Source: Flavobacterium haoranii (GTDB lineage: Bacteria; Bacteroidota; Bacteroidia; Flavobacteriales; Flavobacteriaceae). Taken from it: 64,000 nucleotides of DNA. The notes under the pieces are model-generated. The model did no database searches, was not told the DNA's origin, and worked only from the letters and a program-made list of their open reading frames with translations. Of this stretch, positions 1 to 9,688 are shown in pieces. The number at the start of each line of letters is the position of its first letter. The stretch's first letter is position 1. Location: positions 1 to 64,000 of the forward strand of contig QKBC01000021.1 in the NCBI GenBank assembly GCA_003246205.1. The letters run 5' to 3'. The position numbers were made by a program, and so were the translations under genes.

Positions 1-3000
1 TCATTGGTGTATCCACCCGATTTTGAATATACTTTCAATCCATAACGGTTGAAGATCTCTACCTTCTTAACATTGAACCCGCTCAAATCCCAATCGTCAT
101 TCTTGTCATCTCCATTCGGAGAAACACCCTTAGGTATATCGCAAGCAATAACATCCACTACAAATGTTCCCTGAGCATAACAAACATCATCCGGAGTAAA
201 AGTATAAGTATAAGAACCTATATTAGTCGCTATTTCTGATGGATTCCAAACACCTGTCAATTCATATCCTTCATAAGACTCTATTGGGAATTCTAAAGTT
301 GCGTTAGCACAAATCTCAACATCTTCAAAAGAAACATATAGCTTATCAGTAATTGTAACTCCTAATGTTCCTTGCGCAGCACATTGCCCGGCATCAGGAG
401 TAAAGTCATAGGTAAATGTTCCTGCTACTGATGTGTCTATATCCGTTACAATCGTTCCTCCATAAGTCCACTGCCCTGTATAGCCTTCTAATGAAGTAAT
501 CGGTAAAGTTACATTATTGGTATCTCCTAAACATAAAGTTATTGGACCAAATGTTGCTTGAACTAAATCTGTTATCGTAACCGTTAAAGTACCTGCTGTT
601 GCACATTGACCAGCATCAGGAGTAAAATCATAAGTAAATGTTCCTGCTACCGATGTGTCTATATCTGTTACAGCTGTTCCTCCATAAGTCCACTGACCTG
701 TATAACTTTCTAATGAAGTTGCCGGTAAAGTTGTATTATCAACATCACCTAAACATAATGTTACCGGATCAAATGTTGCTTGAATTTCACTAGGAACAAC
801 AATATCAAATAATAATGGTTCAGAATAACAATTAGTTCCTGTATCATGTACAATTAAAGTATAACTTCCAGAAGCAATATTTGCAAATGTAGCAGTTGTT
901 TGAGTCGTTATATTAGACCCATCACTTAATGTATACTCATAATTTGCAGCATATAATGTATACACACCTACATTACTATAATCCCCAGTCGTAGATGTTG
1001 GATTACCCCAGTCTGTAAGAATCCAATCTGCAGGATCCCAAGTTGTTGATGGTAATGTTGTTCCTGTAGTTACCCTTTGGTAATCATAACCTATACCAGG
1101 TGTAAATGTATCACCATTTGATGTTCCCCAAACATCAATTTCTACATCTGTAATAGCACATAAAGCAATTTTATCATTATTGTTCACAGAAGCAGTACAG
1201 CTTGGAAATGATAAATCAGCAACAATACCTCCCTCATCAGGTCTGGAACCATATCTAATCACAACTACATCATCATTTGCTAAAGTACCACTTAAAGGTA
1301 AATCACAGATAGCAACAGTATTTCCATTTAGATATATTTTAATCTTATAATTAGACAAATCAACTACCGCTCCTGTCCCATTATATATTTCTATATAGGT
1401 TAAATAACCTGGTTGGCTATTTGTTATTTCTGAAATAAATAAATCTCCAGGATAATTAACTTGTGAAATTAAAGGAGATGTTACTTCTACTGTTCCTGTC
1501 GGTGTAGAACAAGTAGGTTGTGTAATATTAGCTGTAGGGACAGGCACTGTAACAATTGCAACATTAGCTGTTTCACCTGAAATTGTATTCATACAACCTG
1601 TTACATTATTAGTTATATTCACTAAGCTCACCTGAACATCTGTTGTTGAAGAAATATTCAATGTATAACTACCTGTTCCGTCTAATGTAGCAGAAGCATT
1701 TGCTCCTCCATTAACCGTATATGTTACCTCAGAATCTGGCGTTCCTGTTATTGTAAATACTGCATCATTTCCTATACAAGTAAATAAGTTTGAGGAAATA
1801 CTAGCTGTTGGCAAAGGATTAACAACTACTGAAGCTGTATTGTCTATTTGTATATTACAAACTGTATTAAAAATATGTAATAGTAATAAATCTACACTAC
1901 CAACAGCTGGGGTATCAACTGTAATAACAGCTATTCCGTCAGAACCTACCGGAATTTGGGCTACTGTTGCTCCTCCATCCAAACTATAATCAATATATGT
2001 ATTAGGAGAAGCATTTATACTAAATACTGCGTTTTCTCCAACACAAATAGATGGACTAGAGATACTATTAACAGATAAAGTATAATTAGAAATTGTTACC
2101 GGATCAGGGTAAACATATGTACATCCATTAATAATTAAATTAAAATTACTATAAACGCCATCGTTCAAACCTGTTAAAACAATTTCTCCATTTCCATTTA
2201 CAGCATAATTAACTGATCCTACAGTTGTAGTTGAAGTACCATCATTATAGTCATAAGAAACTTCTAGTTCATCTCCATTAGCAAAACCAGATATTGTGAT
2301 TGTTCCGTTCATTGAATCACATTGCTCATCAGTATATGTAAAAGTTGGTATATCTTGAATCGTAAAATTAGCTATATAATTATTTCCATTATTGTTTATC
2401 AATTCAAATTCTCCACAACCAGAAGGATTAGTTGCATTCCCTTCTAATTCAAAATACACTTCAACAACATAGTTTCCTGATGGATTTTGAGTTAAATCAA
2501 TACTTTGAGCAATGTTCTCCCATTTTTGATCTCCATCATCACAAGTTCCTCCAGAAGGGAATGTACCACCACCACTAGAACATGTTTCAAGCAAACTTAA
2601 ATTAAGAACATTAAATGAGCCTGGAGTTGTAGACACCTCATATACTCTATAATACATATTGGCAGCACATACATTTGAAGAAGTTCCTTTGAAAGATTTT
2701 AATTGCGCTCCTGTCAAAATTAAATTTCCAGAATTTTGAACATAAGTTCCATAATTGTTATTAGTAAATACATTCGTAAGCGGACCAATAGCATCTGCTG
2801 TTGCTCCTGTTACGTTAAAAAACTCTCCTGGATTAGTAGTTTCACAATTATCTATATTCACTGCTGTAGCATAAGCATTATATGTACAAGCCCCTAATAT
2901 TTCTACTTGATAAGTTACCGGTGGTATACACAAATAACTTGGATCTGGAGTAAAAATATAGTCATATATTCCTGCAGGCATAGTAGTATCTATCTCAGTT

Positions 3001-6000
3001 ACCGGGTTGCCATTTAAAGTCCAAGAACCTGTCACCCCATTTGCAGAAGTAACTTCTAAAGTTGGGTTAGGTTCATTTGAACAAAGTGGAGAAGGTAACG
3101 AGAACGAAGGAGTGTCATCTTCATTATAGTTTAGTTCTACTGTTTCTAATAAAACTGAAGCAACTCCGTCGCAATCGGTATAAGTTGCTTGAGCTGTAAA
3201 AGTTGCATCTTCTGTTACACAAACTGTTATATCAGAATCGCTACTATAAAATGCTCCGTCTTTATACCATGCAAAATCTACAGTAGAAGCTCCATTTGGA
3301 GTAAAACGCCATGCTTCATTAGTTGTGGTCCAAGCTCCTGTATTTCTTCCCGGAGGTACAAAAGCAACAGTTCCAGCGGCATTCTGAATCCCTATTACTC
3401 CAACACCATTTTGCCAAGAAGTACAAGGTATTCGTTGTTGCACATATACATCAATTACATTACTTGACTCGTACAATACAATTTGACTTGTTTGTTGAGG
3501 AGTTGAATCATTACATTGAAATTGATTAACATTTGTAAAATTACATACAAAAACCCTACAAGGGGCTGTTCCTAAAATTGCATAATTTATATCTGCATTA
3601 GGAGAAACTGTACCCGGATTAATATCCTGATAAACCCCATAAATTGCATTTCTAATAGAAAAATCGGCATTGGTCGTTGGAATTGTCGAACTAAAACTCC
3701 AATCACAATTAGAACCTGCATTATGGTGATTAAAATCAATAACCCCATTAGACCCTACATTACAGAAATTATATTTGGTGCCAAAGAAACAGAAATCAAA
3801 AGGCAAAGGAATATCTCCAGACCAAACATCATCTATATTAACAGATATTTGCCCAGTAGTCCCATTATCACTTGGAATATAATCAAAAGAGAAAATAGGC
3901 AAATAAGGTATTGATTCAACAAGGTAAGTATCAGTTGTCTTAGCTTCAAAATAAGTTGCGGATAAATCCACGCAATTATCGTTTGGACAAACATTTATTA
4001 CACCATTATCATTAGGTGTATCAATATCAATTGTAGAACAAGCATTGAGTCCTGATACCACAAAAAACTGTACCGGAACAGCATTCCAATCACTTCCTTC
4101 AAAATTTGGATCAGTAGGATCCGTTACAGAAGAACAAATAGCTCTAACATATACTTCATAAAAACCTACAGGAATACCTTGTAAAGTTACTGTTGGAGAA
4201 TTCACAATTACACTTGTTCCATTTGGTGGCAAACCTGTTCCGATTGGTTGATACACCACTTCCCATTGTATAGCAGTTCCTGTTTCAGTCCAACTCAGAG
4301 TCACCTGATCTTCACTAATACCTAATAAGGTTAAATTAATAGGCGTAGGACATGATGGCGGAGTACCACAAGTTATAGTTGCATCCCATCCGGAAGCAGT
4401 AGTACTTCCATCCGAAACAAGTTCAAAAGTTAAACATCCAGTTACATCACTAGAAGTCATAACTGGAGGTATTGTAGTACCTGAAAAAGAACCTATTAAT
4501 GTTCCAGAAGTTGAATCTCCATTATAAACATGTAAGACATCTCCCGCTGAAATTCCTATAGGCTGCAAATCAAAAGTATTAAAAGTGACTGTTACTACAT
4601 CTCCTGAATTAGCAGGACAAATAGTAGTTATAGTATTTTCATTATTTCCATAGTTTCCACTTGCTCCTCCTGTATCATAAAAATGATCTCCTGCACAATA
4701 ATCCGGTGTTGTTGTGAAAGTTGCTTGGTCAGACCATAAACTTACATCTGTTCCCGAAGGACAAATCGCTCTAACATGAACATCATAGGAAGTTATTGAA
4801 GATAAAGTCGTAAACATATAGGAAGGTGAACCTGGCCCTACTATAATTCCTGAATCAGAAGGAAGAGGACTAGGAGATCCCGCCGGTAAAATAATAACTT
4901 CCCATTGAACAGCTGAACCTTGTTCTACCCAAGTAACAACTGCTTCATGAGCACCAATCCCAGATACAGTAACATTTGTTGGCTGCGGACAAGAAGGTGG
5001 TGGAGAACAGATAACTGTTGCATCCCAACCAGTATTGGTTCCTGACCCATTCGAAGTAAATCTGAAAGTCAAACACCCGGTAGGAGATGTTGAAGTAAAA
5101 TCATTTGGTAAATTATTACCTGTAAGTGTTGCAAGTACTGGTGCAGCAGTTGATGAACCGTTAAAGACCGTTAAACTATCACCACTTTCAATGTTAAATG
5201 AGTTAAATATCACTGTAACAACATCTCCTGCATTTTCAGGACAAATGGTAGTTACACCTATTTCATTATTTCCATAGTTTCCACCTACTCCCCCTGTATC
5301 ATAAAAATGATCTCCTGCGCAATAATCAGGTGTTGTTTGTGCTGATGCTGGACCAGACCAAGCACTTCCGTCAAAGTTCGGATCAGTCGGATCGGTCACA
5401 GCTGAACAAATTGCTCTAACCCATATTTCATAGTCTGTAACAGAAGATAAACCATTCAAAGTATATGTAGTAGTCCCACTGGCAATACCACTTAAGGCAA
5501 ATGTATTACCACTTGGATATCCTGATCCTGCTGGCAATGCAATAACTTGCCACTGAGTTGCAACTCCTCCTGTGTTATCAGACCATGAAACAGTTGCAGA
5601 ACTTGAATTAGTACTTACAAGAGCAACATTTGTTGGTTGTTGACATGAAGCAGGTGTACACGATGCCATATTGGTATAAATAGTAGAATTTTGCAGTGCA
5701 CTACTATTTGAAGGCATATTAAATATCTGAGCTGATGTTGGATCCAAAACCGCAATACCTACTTGATTTGGATTTGTTCCCCCTGGATTCCAAAACAATT
5801 CAAAAGGAATATTATTACATAGTAATACAACCTCGTCAATAGGGCCTGCACCAGAAGTAAATGTTGAACCAATTGTAGCAACGACAACTCCGTTTTGAAT
5901 AACGTTCATTGTGTTACCTTGCCATCCGTTAGAGCCTGAATCGGTCATTCTAAAAGTATAAGCACACTTATCAGTCAATGGACAAATACTGGTGGTAAAG

Positions 6001-7523
6001 GTATAAGGTCCTGCCCAACCACTAAATGTTCCATCACCACAATCGGATCGCACCCAAAACTCATAAACAGTTCCAGAAACTAGAGGTGTTCCTGAAATAG
6101 TTTCTGTTGTTACATTATAATTAATATTATTATTCGTTTGAGCTCCAGCCACAGAAGGTATTCCAACCCCTGCTTGCTGAACTATTACTTCCCAAGAAGT
6201 AGCTGCTCCTAATTCGTCCCAAGACAAGTCAGCTGAAGTCATATCTATATTACTAGCAGCTAAATTAGCAGGTCTAGGACAATTCTCTTGTTGAATCTCT
6301 AGTATATAATCAACGTTTGAAACACTAGATATTGAAGAAATAACAATATAGTAAGTCTCCCCTGCTACCACATTAAATCCTGTAATTTCTCTAGGATTAT
6401 TGGTACTATCAGCAACCCCTGCCATACAGCTTACTCCTACGTCAGCACATGACGCATATACAAATAAAGAAGAATTTGCCTGAGTAGGGGTTGAAGTAAT
6501 TGTTACCGCTCCTGTAAAAGTTGGCGTAAATGCGTAATAGACATCATAACCTCCCAAATAATTAGTACTACCTCCTGCACAACCAGCTCCCTGAGGACCT
6601 GACACACCTAAACCATAATTTCCTGTACTATCATTAGTAACATAAGGCAAACTAGTTACTGGTATTGAACTTTCACAATTTACCCCTTCAGGGAGAGTAG
6701 AAAAATTTAAAGGTCCTACCCAATCACTTGTCCCACCGTCAGAACAAACCGATCTGATATAATAAAGATATCCTGTATCAGGATCTAATCCTCCATAAAG
6801 ATATGGAGGATTAGTATTTACTAAAATTCCAGTACCTGTTGGCGTAGAAAGCGTAGGGATTACTTCTATTTCCCATTGTGTTGCAGGACCGTTTGGTATC
6901 CAGTTCAAAACAACTGAAGTCGAAGTAGGATTAGAGGTACTTAAACCTGAAGGCTCAAGACATTTTTCAGTCATTCTTACATTGTCCACCAACCAAGCAT
7001 CTCCACTAGTTGTTGTCCCTGTTTGCGTATGCCTTCTAACAAAGGCTATATATGCACTTCCTACATGAGTAGAAAGATCAACTAGCTTTTCTTCATATAC
7101 ATTATAAACCGCATTCAAAGTCAATTCATCCCACGAACTAAGTAATGTAAAAGAAGTAGGATCTGTCTGAGAAGTAGTTGAAATCCACAACTCATAAGTT
7201 GTTCCTCCTTGAGACCCTGACACTAATTGTCTAGTCATAAATCTAAAATCATTATCTGCCGGGATTGTCAGAAGCGGAGTTACTAACCAATCTTCTGAAG
7301 TAGCCCCTGGACCAATATTCTCCCTTGTTACATAAGCTGCCTGACCAACTCCGCCATAAGCGAATGAGGCATTAGGAGAAACAGTCCAGTTTTGGACAGT
7401 TCCTACACCATTAGTGAAGGATGCCCAACCAGCTGGCGGAACCGTTGTTTCAAAATCTTCGGGCAGCTGAGCTAAAGTAGCAAAACTAACCAAAGACATG
7501 AAAAAAAGTAAAAATTGTTTCAT
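1..7523 (-). CDS. giant secreted T9SS type B adhesin (3' end cut by window edge)
   Basis: The frame is open from ATG at 7523 to the left edge, 2507 codons without a stop. A signal peptide (MKQFLLFFMSLVSFATLAQ) precedes a MAM/cleaved-adhesin-like domain (about residues 20-185, ending with the W-x-V-D-N-V strand). At least five fibronectin III-like domains follow, recognisable by the recurring V-x-W-x-x-x-G-x-A-x-x-W-E-V pattern. Two CUB-like domains lie near nt 4380-4710 and 5020-5340, a lamin-tail-like domain near nt 1150-1470 (motif LFISEI), and two 74-residue tandem repeats at nt 345-788. The last visible residues (PKGVSPNGDDKNDDWDLSGF, then IFNRYGLKVYSKSGGYTN) are the start of a T9SS type B (gliding-associated) sorting domain, so only some 60-70 residues should lie outside the window. 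It is expected to be a cell-surface adhesin exported by T9SS, like SprB-class proteins. Its ligand is unknown. It is transcribed divergently from lpxH. Confidence 0.9.
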   Translation of the reverse strand, partial: MKQFLLFFMSLVSFATLAQLPEDFETTVPPAGWASFTNGVGTVQNWTVSPNASFAYGGVGQAAYVTRENIGPGATSEDWLVTPLLTIPADNDFRFMTRQLVSGSQGGTTYELWISTTSQTDPTSFTLLSSWDELTLNAVYNVYEEKLVDLSTHVGSAYIAFVRRHTQTGTTTSGDAWLVDNVRMTEKCLEPSGLSTSNPTSTSVVLNWIPNGPATQWEIEVIPTLSTPTGTGILVNTNPPYLYGGLDPDTGYLYYIRSVCSDGGTSDWVGPLNFSTLPEGVNCESSIPVTSLPYVTNDSTGNYGLGVSGPQGAGCAGGSTNYLGGYDVYYAFTPTFTGAVTITSTPTQANSSLFVYASCADVGVSCMAGVADSTNNPREITGFNVVAGETYYIVISSISSVSNVDYILEIQQENCPRPANLAASNIDMTSADLSWDELGAATSWEVIVQQAGVGIPSVAGAQTNNNINYNVTTETISGTPLVSGTVYEFWVRSDCGDGTFSGWAGPYTFTTSICPLTDKCAYTFRMTDSGSNGWQGNTMNVIQNGVVVATIGSTFTSGAGPIDEVVLLCNNIPFELFWNPGGTNPNQVGIAVLDPTSAQIFNMPSNSSALQNSTIYTNMASCTPASCQQPTNVALVSTNSSSATVSWSDNTGGVATQWQVIALPAGSGYPSGNTFALSGIASGTTTYTLNGLSSVTDYEIWVRAICSAVTDPTDPNFDGSAWSGPASAQTTPDYCAGDHFYDTGGVGGNYGNNEIGVTTICPENAGDVVTVIFNSFNIESGDSLTVFNGSSTAAPVLATLTGNNLPNDFTSTSPTGCLTFRFTSNGSGTNTGWDATVICSPPPSCPQPTNVTVSGIGAHEAVVTWVEQGSAVQWEVIILPAGSPSPLPSDSGIIVGPGSPSYMFTTLSSITSYDVHVRAICPSGTDVSLWSDQATFTTTPDYCAGDHFYDTGGASGNYGNNENTITTICPANSGDVVTVTFNTFDLQPIGISAGDVLHVYNGDSTSGTLIGSFSGTTIPPVMTSSDVTGCLTFELVSDGSTTASGWDATITCGTPPSCPTPINLTLLGISEDQVTLSWTETGTAIQWEVVYQPIGTGLPPNGTSVIVNSPTVTLQGIPVGFYEVYVRAICSSVTDPTDPNFEGSDWNAVPVQFFVVSGLNACSTIDIDTPNDNGVINVCPNDNCVDLSATYFEAKTTDTYLVESIPYLPIFSFDYIPSDNGTTGQISVNIDDVWSGDIPLPFDFCFFGTKYNFCNVGSNGVIDFNHHNAGSNCDWSFSSTIPTTNADFSIRNAIYGVYQDINPGTVSPNADINYAILGTAPCRVFVCNFTNVNQFQCNDSTPQQTSQIVLYESSNVIDVYVQQRIPCTSWQNGVGVIGIQNAAGTVAFVPPGRNTGAWTTTNEAWRFTPNGASTVDFAWYKDGAFYSSDSDITVCVTEDATFTAQATYTDCDGVASVLLETVELNYNEDDTPSFSLPSPLCSNEPNPTLEVTSANGVTGSWTLNGNPVTEIDTTMPAGIYDYIFTPDPSYLCIPPVTYQVEILGACTYNAYATAVNIDNCETTNPGEFFNVTGATADAIGPLTNVFTNNNYGTYVQNSGNLILTGAQLKSFKGTSSNVCAANMYYRVYEVSTTPGSFNVLNLSLLETCSSGGGTFPSGGTCDDGDQKWENIAQSIDLTQNPSGNYVVEVYFELEGNATNPSGCGEFELINNNGNNYIANFTIQDIPTFTYTDEQCDSMNGTITISGFANGDELEVSYDYNDGTSTTTVGSVNYAVNGNGEIVLTGLNDGVYSNFNLIINGCTYVYPDPVTISNYTLSVNSISSPSICVGENAVFSINASPNTYIDYSLDGGATVAQIPVGSDGIAVITVDTPAVGSVDLLLLHIFNTVCNIQIDNTASVVVNPLPTASISSNLFTCIGNDAVFTITGTPDSEVTYTVNGGANASATLDGTGSYTLNISSTTDVQVSLVNITNNVTGCMNTISGETANVAIVTVPVPTANITQPTCSTPTGTVEVTSPLISQVNYPGDLFISEITNSQPGYLTYIEIYNGTGAVVDLSNYKIKIYLNGNTVAICDLPLSGTLANDDVVVIRYGSRPDEGGIVADLSFPSCTASVNNNDKIALCAITDVEIDVWGTSNGDTFTPGIGYDYQRVTTGTTLPSTTWDPADWILTDWGNPTSTTGDYSNVGVYTLYAANYEYTLSDGSNITTQTTATFANIASGSYTLIVHDTGTNCYSEPLLFDIVVPSEIQATFDPVTLCLGDVDNTTLPATSLESYTGQWTYGGTAVTDIDTSVAGTFTYDFTPDAGQCATAGTLTVTITDLVQATFGPITLCLGDTNNVTLPITSLEGYTGQWTYGGTIVTDIDTSVAGTFTYDFTPDAGQCAAQGTLGVTITDKLYVSFEDVEICANATLEFPIESYEGYELTGVWNPSEIATNIGSYTYTFTPDDVCYAQGTFVVDVIACDIPKGVSPNGDDKNDDWDLSGFNVKKVEIFNRYGLKVYSKSGGYTN
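345..788 (-). repeat. two tandem 222-bp coding repeats in the adhesin
   Basis: Two head-to-tail units with a period of exactly 222 bp (74 codons). For example, the same 15-base string begins at 548 and at 770, and the CACATTG...GCATCAGGAG block recurs at about 380 and 602. Each unit encodes a Gly/Thr-rich beta-sandwich with the motifs QCA, FTYDFTPDAG and GQWTYGG. A more diverged third unit appears upstream (about 130-345). The high nucleotide identity suggests recent duplication or conversion. Confidence 0.85.
4348..5637 (-). repeat. duplicated CUB plus fibronectin III module in the adhesin
   Basis: A module of about 210 codons occurs twice. The CUB starts (motif YCAGDHFYDTGG) align at 4647 and 5271 (offset 624 bases). 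The opposite module edges align at 4348 and 4987 (offset 639). The 15-base difference corresponds to a five-residue indel inside the CUB domain. This is an in-frame segmental duplication within one gene. Confidence 0.8.
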
Positions 7524-7557
7524 TATGTTAATTTTTTGTTATGGTTTGATTAATTGC

Positions 7558-7565
7558 CAAATTTA
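7558..7565 (-). promoter_or_regulatory. -7 element of the giant adhesin gene
   Basis: On the minus strand this reads TAAATTTG, an exact match to the Bacteroidota -7 consensus TAnnTTTG. It lies 35 bases upstream of the ATG at 7523. No convincing -33 TTG was seen at the usual spacing. Confidence 0.6.
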
Positions 7566-7649
7566 ACAATTTAAAGCAACTAATAAATAATCTTTCTAAA
7601 AATTAACATTTACCTATAATTTTGTGACATAAGCAATTAATTATTTGTC

Positions 7650-7657
7650 TATTTTTG
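7650..7657 (+). promoter_or_regulatory. -7 element of lpxH
   Basis: TATTTTTG matches TAnnTTTG and is followed by GCAG. A TTTG at 7621-7624 may be the -33 box, although the 25-base spacing is wide. It lies 28 bases before the TTG start at 7686 and supports that start. Confidence 0.6.
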
Positions 7658-7685
7658 CAGAAAATACAATTAACACTTACAAAAC

Positions 7686-8432
7686 TTGAATAAACAGAAA
7701 AAAATTTTTTTTGCTTCCGATCAACATTTTGGAGCTCCAACTCCTGATAAAAGTTTTCCTCGCGAACAAAAATTTGTTAAATGGCTTGATGAAATTAAAG
7801 AGGAAGCTGAAGCTATTTTCCTTCTCGGAGATTTATTTGATTTTTGGTTTGAATATAAAACAGTTATCCCAAAAGGATTTGTTAGAGTTCTAGGCAAATT
7901 GGCTGAAATTCGAGATTCCGGAATTCCTATTTACTTTTTTGTAGGCAATCACGATTTATGGATGTTTGATTATTTTGAAAAAGAGCTCAATATCCCTGTA
8001 TATCACAACAACAAAGAATTTACATTTAATGGTAAAACTTTTTTAATTGGCCACGGTGACGGAAAAGGCCCAGGAGATTTAGGTTACAAGCGAATGAAAA
8101 AAGTGTTTACCAATCCTTTTTCCAAATGGCTTTTTCGTTGGTTGCACCCTGATTTAGGTGTACGTTTAGCTCAATATCTTTCTGTAAAAAACAAGTTGAT
8201 TTCCGGTGAAGAAGATGTAAAATTCTTAGGCGAAGAAAACGAATGGCTAGTCCAATATACCAAACGAAAATTAGAAACCAAACATTACGATTATTTTGTC
8301 TTCGGCCATCGCCATCTCCCATTAGTTATTAATATTGGTAAAAATTCGCAATACATTAATTTAGGAGATTGGATTAGCTATTTCACCTATGGTGTTTTTG
8401 ATGGTGAAAAATTTGAACTGAAAAAATATTAA
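7686..8432 (+). CDS. lpxH: UDP-2,3-diacylglucosamine diphosphatase
   Basis: Calcineurin-like metallophosphoesterase of 248 residues that hydrolyses UDP-2,3-diacylglucosamine to lipid X in lipid A synthesis, at the inner membrane face. The metal ligand blocks are all present in order: D12-x-H14 (SDQHFG), GDLFDFW (48-54), GNHD (87-90), GHGDG (122-126) and GHRH (207-210). Length fits the Bacteroidota LpxH form. The start is TTG: no ATG lies between the -7 box and the conserved KIFFASDQH strand, so TTG is the only plausible start. The 3' end overlaps the convergent MFS gene by 4 bases. A related phosphoesterase activity cannot be excluded, but the D-x-H / GDLFDFW set strongly favours LpxH. Confidence 0.9.
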   Translation: MNKQKKIFFASDQHFGAPTPDKSFPREQKFVKWLDEIKEEAEAIFLLGDLFDFWFEYKTVIPKGFVRVLGKLAEIRDSGIPIYFFVGNHDLWMFDYFEKELNIPVYHNNKEFTFNGKTFLIGHGDGKGPGDLGYKRMKKVFTNPFSKWLFRWLHPDLGVRLAQYLSVKNKLISGEEDVKFLGEENEWLVQYTKRKLETKHYDYFVFGHRHLPLVINIGKNSQYINLGDWISYFTYGVFDGEKFELKKY

Positions 8433-9688
8433 AGGCTCTCCATATCTTTTTCAATATCCAGTTCTCTGAATTTAGGCGAAACTATTGCTGTACCGGTTAC
8501 TACAACCAATGTCATAATTCCACCAAAAACCACAGCATTTACTACGCCCATTAGTTTAGAAGTAAATCCGCTTTCAAAAGCACCTAATTCATTGGATGAC
8601 CCTACAAAAATTGAATTCACAGATGAAACTCTACCTCTCATGTGATCGGGTGTATAAATTTGAAGTATTGTTTGTCGAATAACCACCGAAATTCCATCTG
8701 TAATACCACTTAGAAATAAAGCCAATACCGAAAGCCAGAAATTAGTTGATAACCCAAAAACGATAATACAGATCCCAAAACCAAAAACAGCTGTCAACAA
8801 TTTTTTTCCAGCTTGTCTTTGCAAAGGCAATGAAGTTGCTATCAACATCGTTAACAAACTTCCCACAGCAGGCGCTGCTCTTAAAATCCCAAAACCTTGA
8901 GAACCTACCTTTAGTATATCTTGAGCATAAACCGGTAATAAAGCTACCGCTCCACCAAACAACACTGCAAACATATCTAAGGCCATTGCATTCAGAACTG
9001 TTTTATGAGTAAAAACAAAATTTAATCCTTCCTTTAAACTTTTCATCATGGGTTCGCCTAACTTTTGATTCAAAATAGGTTTTCTTTCAATTTGAAGTAA
9101 GGCTATAATTGCCATCAAAATACTAAACACTACAAAAGTCAACGACCAAAAAACACCAATCCATCCAATAGCAAAACCGGCAACTGCCGGACCAAAAACT
9201 GCCGAAATCTGCCAAGTAGAACTACTCCACGTAGCTGCATTCGGATATTCTTTTTTAGGGACAATTAAACCTAATAAACTAAAAACAGACGGAATAATAA
9301 AAGCTCTCACAAATCCACCTAGGAACACCAATCCATAAATAGCCCACAACACCATTTTTTCATCCAAATGTTCCGTAAATTCAGAATAGACTAACAAACA
9401 CAACATTGAACTAATAGAAGCCAAAGCCAATAAACATTTTAACAACAAACCTCGCTTTTCATTTTGATCTACTATATGCCCTGCAAACAAAGCCATGCTA
9501 ACCGCCGGAATCACTTCCATCAAACCAATCAATCCTAACGAAAAAGGATCTCTGGTTATATTGTACACCTCCCATTCTACTAAAACAAACTGCATAGACC
9601 AAGCTAATACCAAAGTCAATCGCATTAAAATAAACCAACGAAATTCTTTAATTCGCAAGGATGAAAAGGGGTCTTTTTTAGGTTTCAT
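8429..9688 (-). CDS. MFS transporter
   Basis: A 419-residue hydrophobic protein with about twelve predicted membrane segments. It has the MFS features of an early charged loop (AGHIVDQNEKR, about residues 69-79, the equivalent of the A-motif between TM2 and TM3) and a central cytoplasmic loop near residues 195-215. It resembles the MFS_3/EntS-like exporters common in Flavobacteria. The substrate cannot be read from sequence. Its start overlaps the end of recJ by 11 bases, so the two are translationally coupled in one transcript. The C-terminal tail is short and acidic. Confidence 0.8.
   Translation of the reverse strand: MKPKKDPFSSLRIKEFRWFILMRLTLVLAWSMQFVLVEWEVYNITRDPFSLGLIGLMEVIPAVSMALFAGHIVDQNEKRGLLLKCLLALASISSMLCLLVYSEFTEHLDEKMVLWAIYGLVFLGGFVRAFIIPSVFSLLGLIVPKKEYPNAATWSSSTWQISAVFGPAVAGFAIGWIGVFWSLTFVVFSILMAIIALLQIERKPILNQKLGEPMMKSLKEGLNFVFTHKTVLNAMALDMFAVLFGGAVALLPVYAQDILKVGSQGFGILRAAPAVGSLLTMLIATSLPLQRQAGKKLLTAVFGFGICIIVFGLSTNFWLSVLALFLSGITDGISVVIRQTILQIYTPDHMRGRVSSVNSIFVGSSNELGAFESGFTSKLMGVVNAVVFGGIMTLVVVTGTAIVSPKFRELDIEKDMESL

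Noticed and set aside
345..788. Direct repeats as a CRISPR array
   Set aside because: Units are 222 bp, contiguous, coding and in frame, with no short repeat/spacer structure.
3189..3529. Plus-strand ORFs opposite the giant adhesin
   Set aside because: They are shadows. The minus strand is open through the whole region with coherent domains, and the plus-strand products are Ser/Cys/Tyr-rich nonsense without promoter.
4348..5637. Frameshift or assembly duplication within the adhesin
   Set aside because: The frame is maintained across both copies, which differ by many substitutions and an in-frame 15-base indel, so it is a genuine gene-internal duplication.
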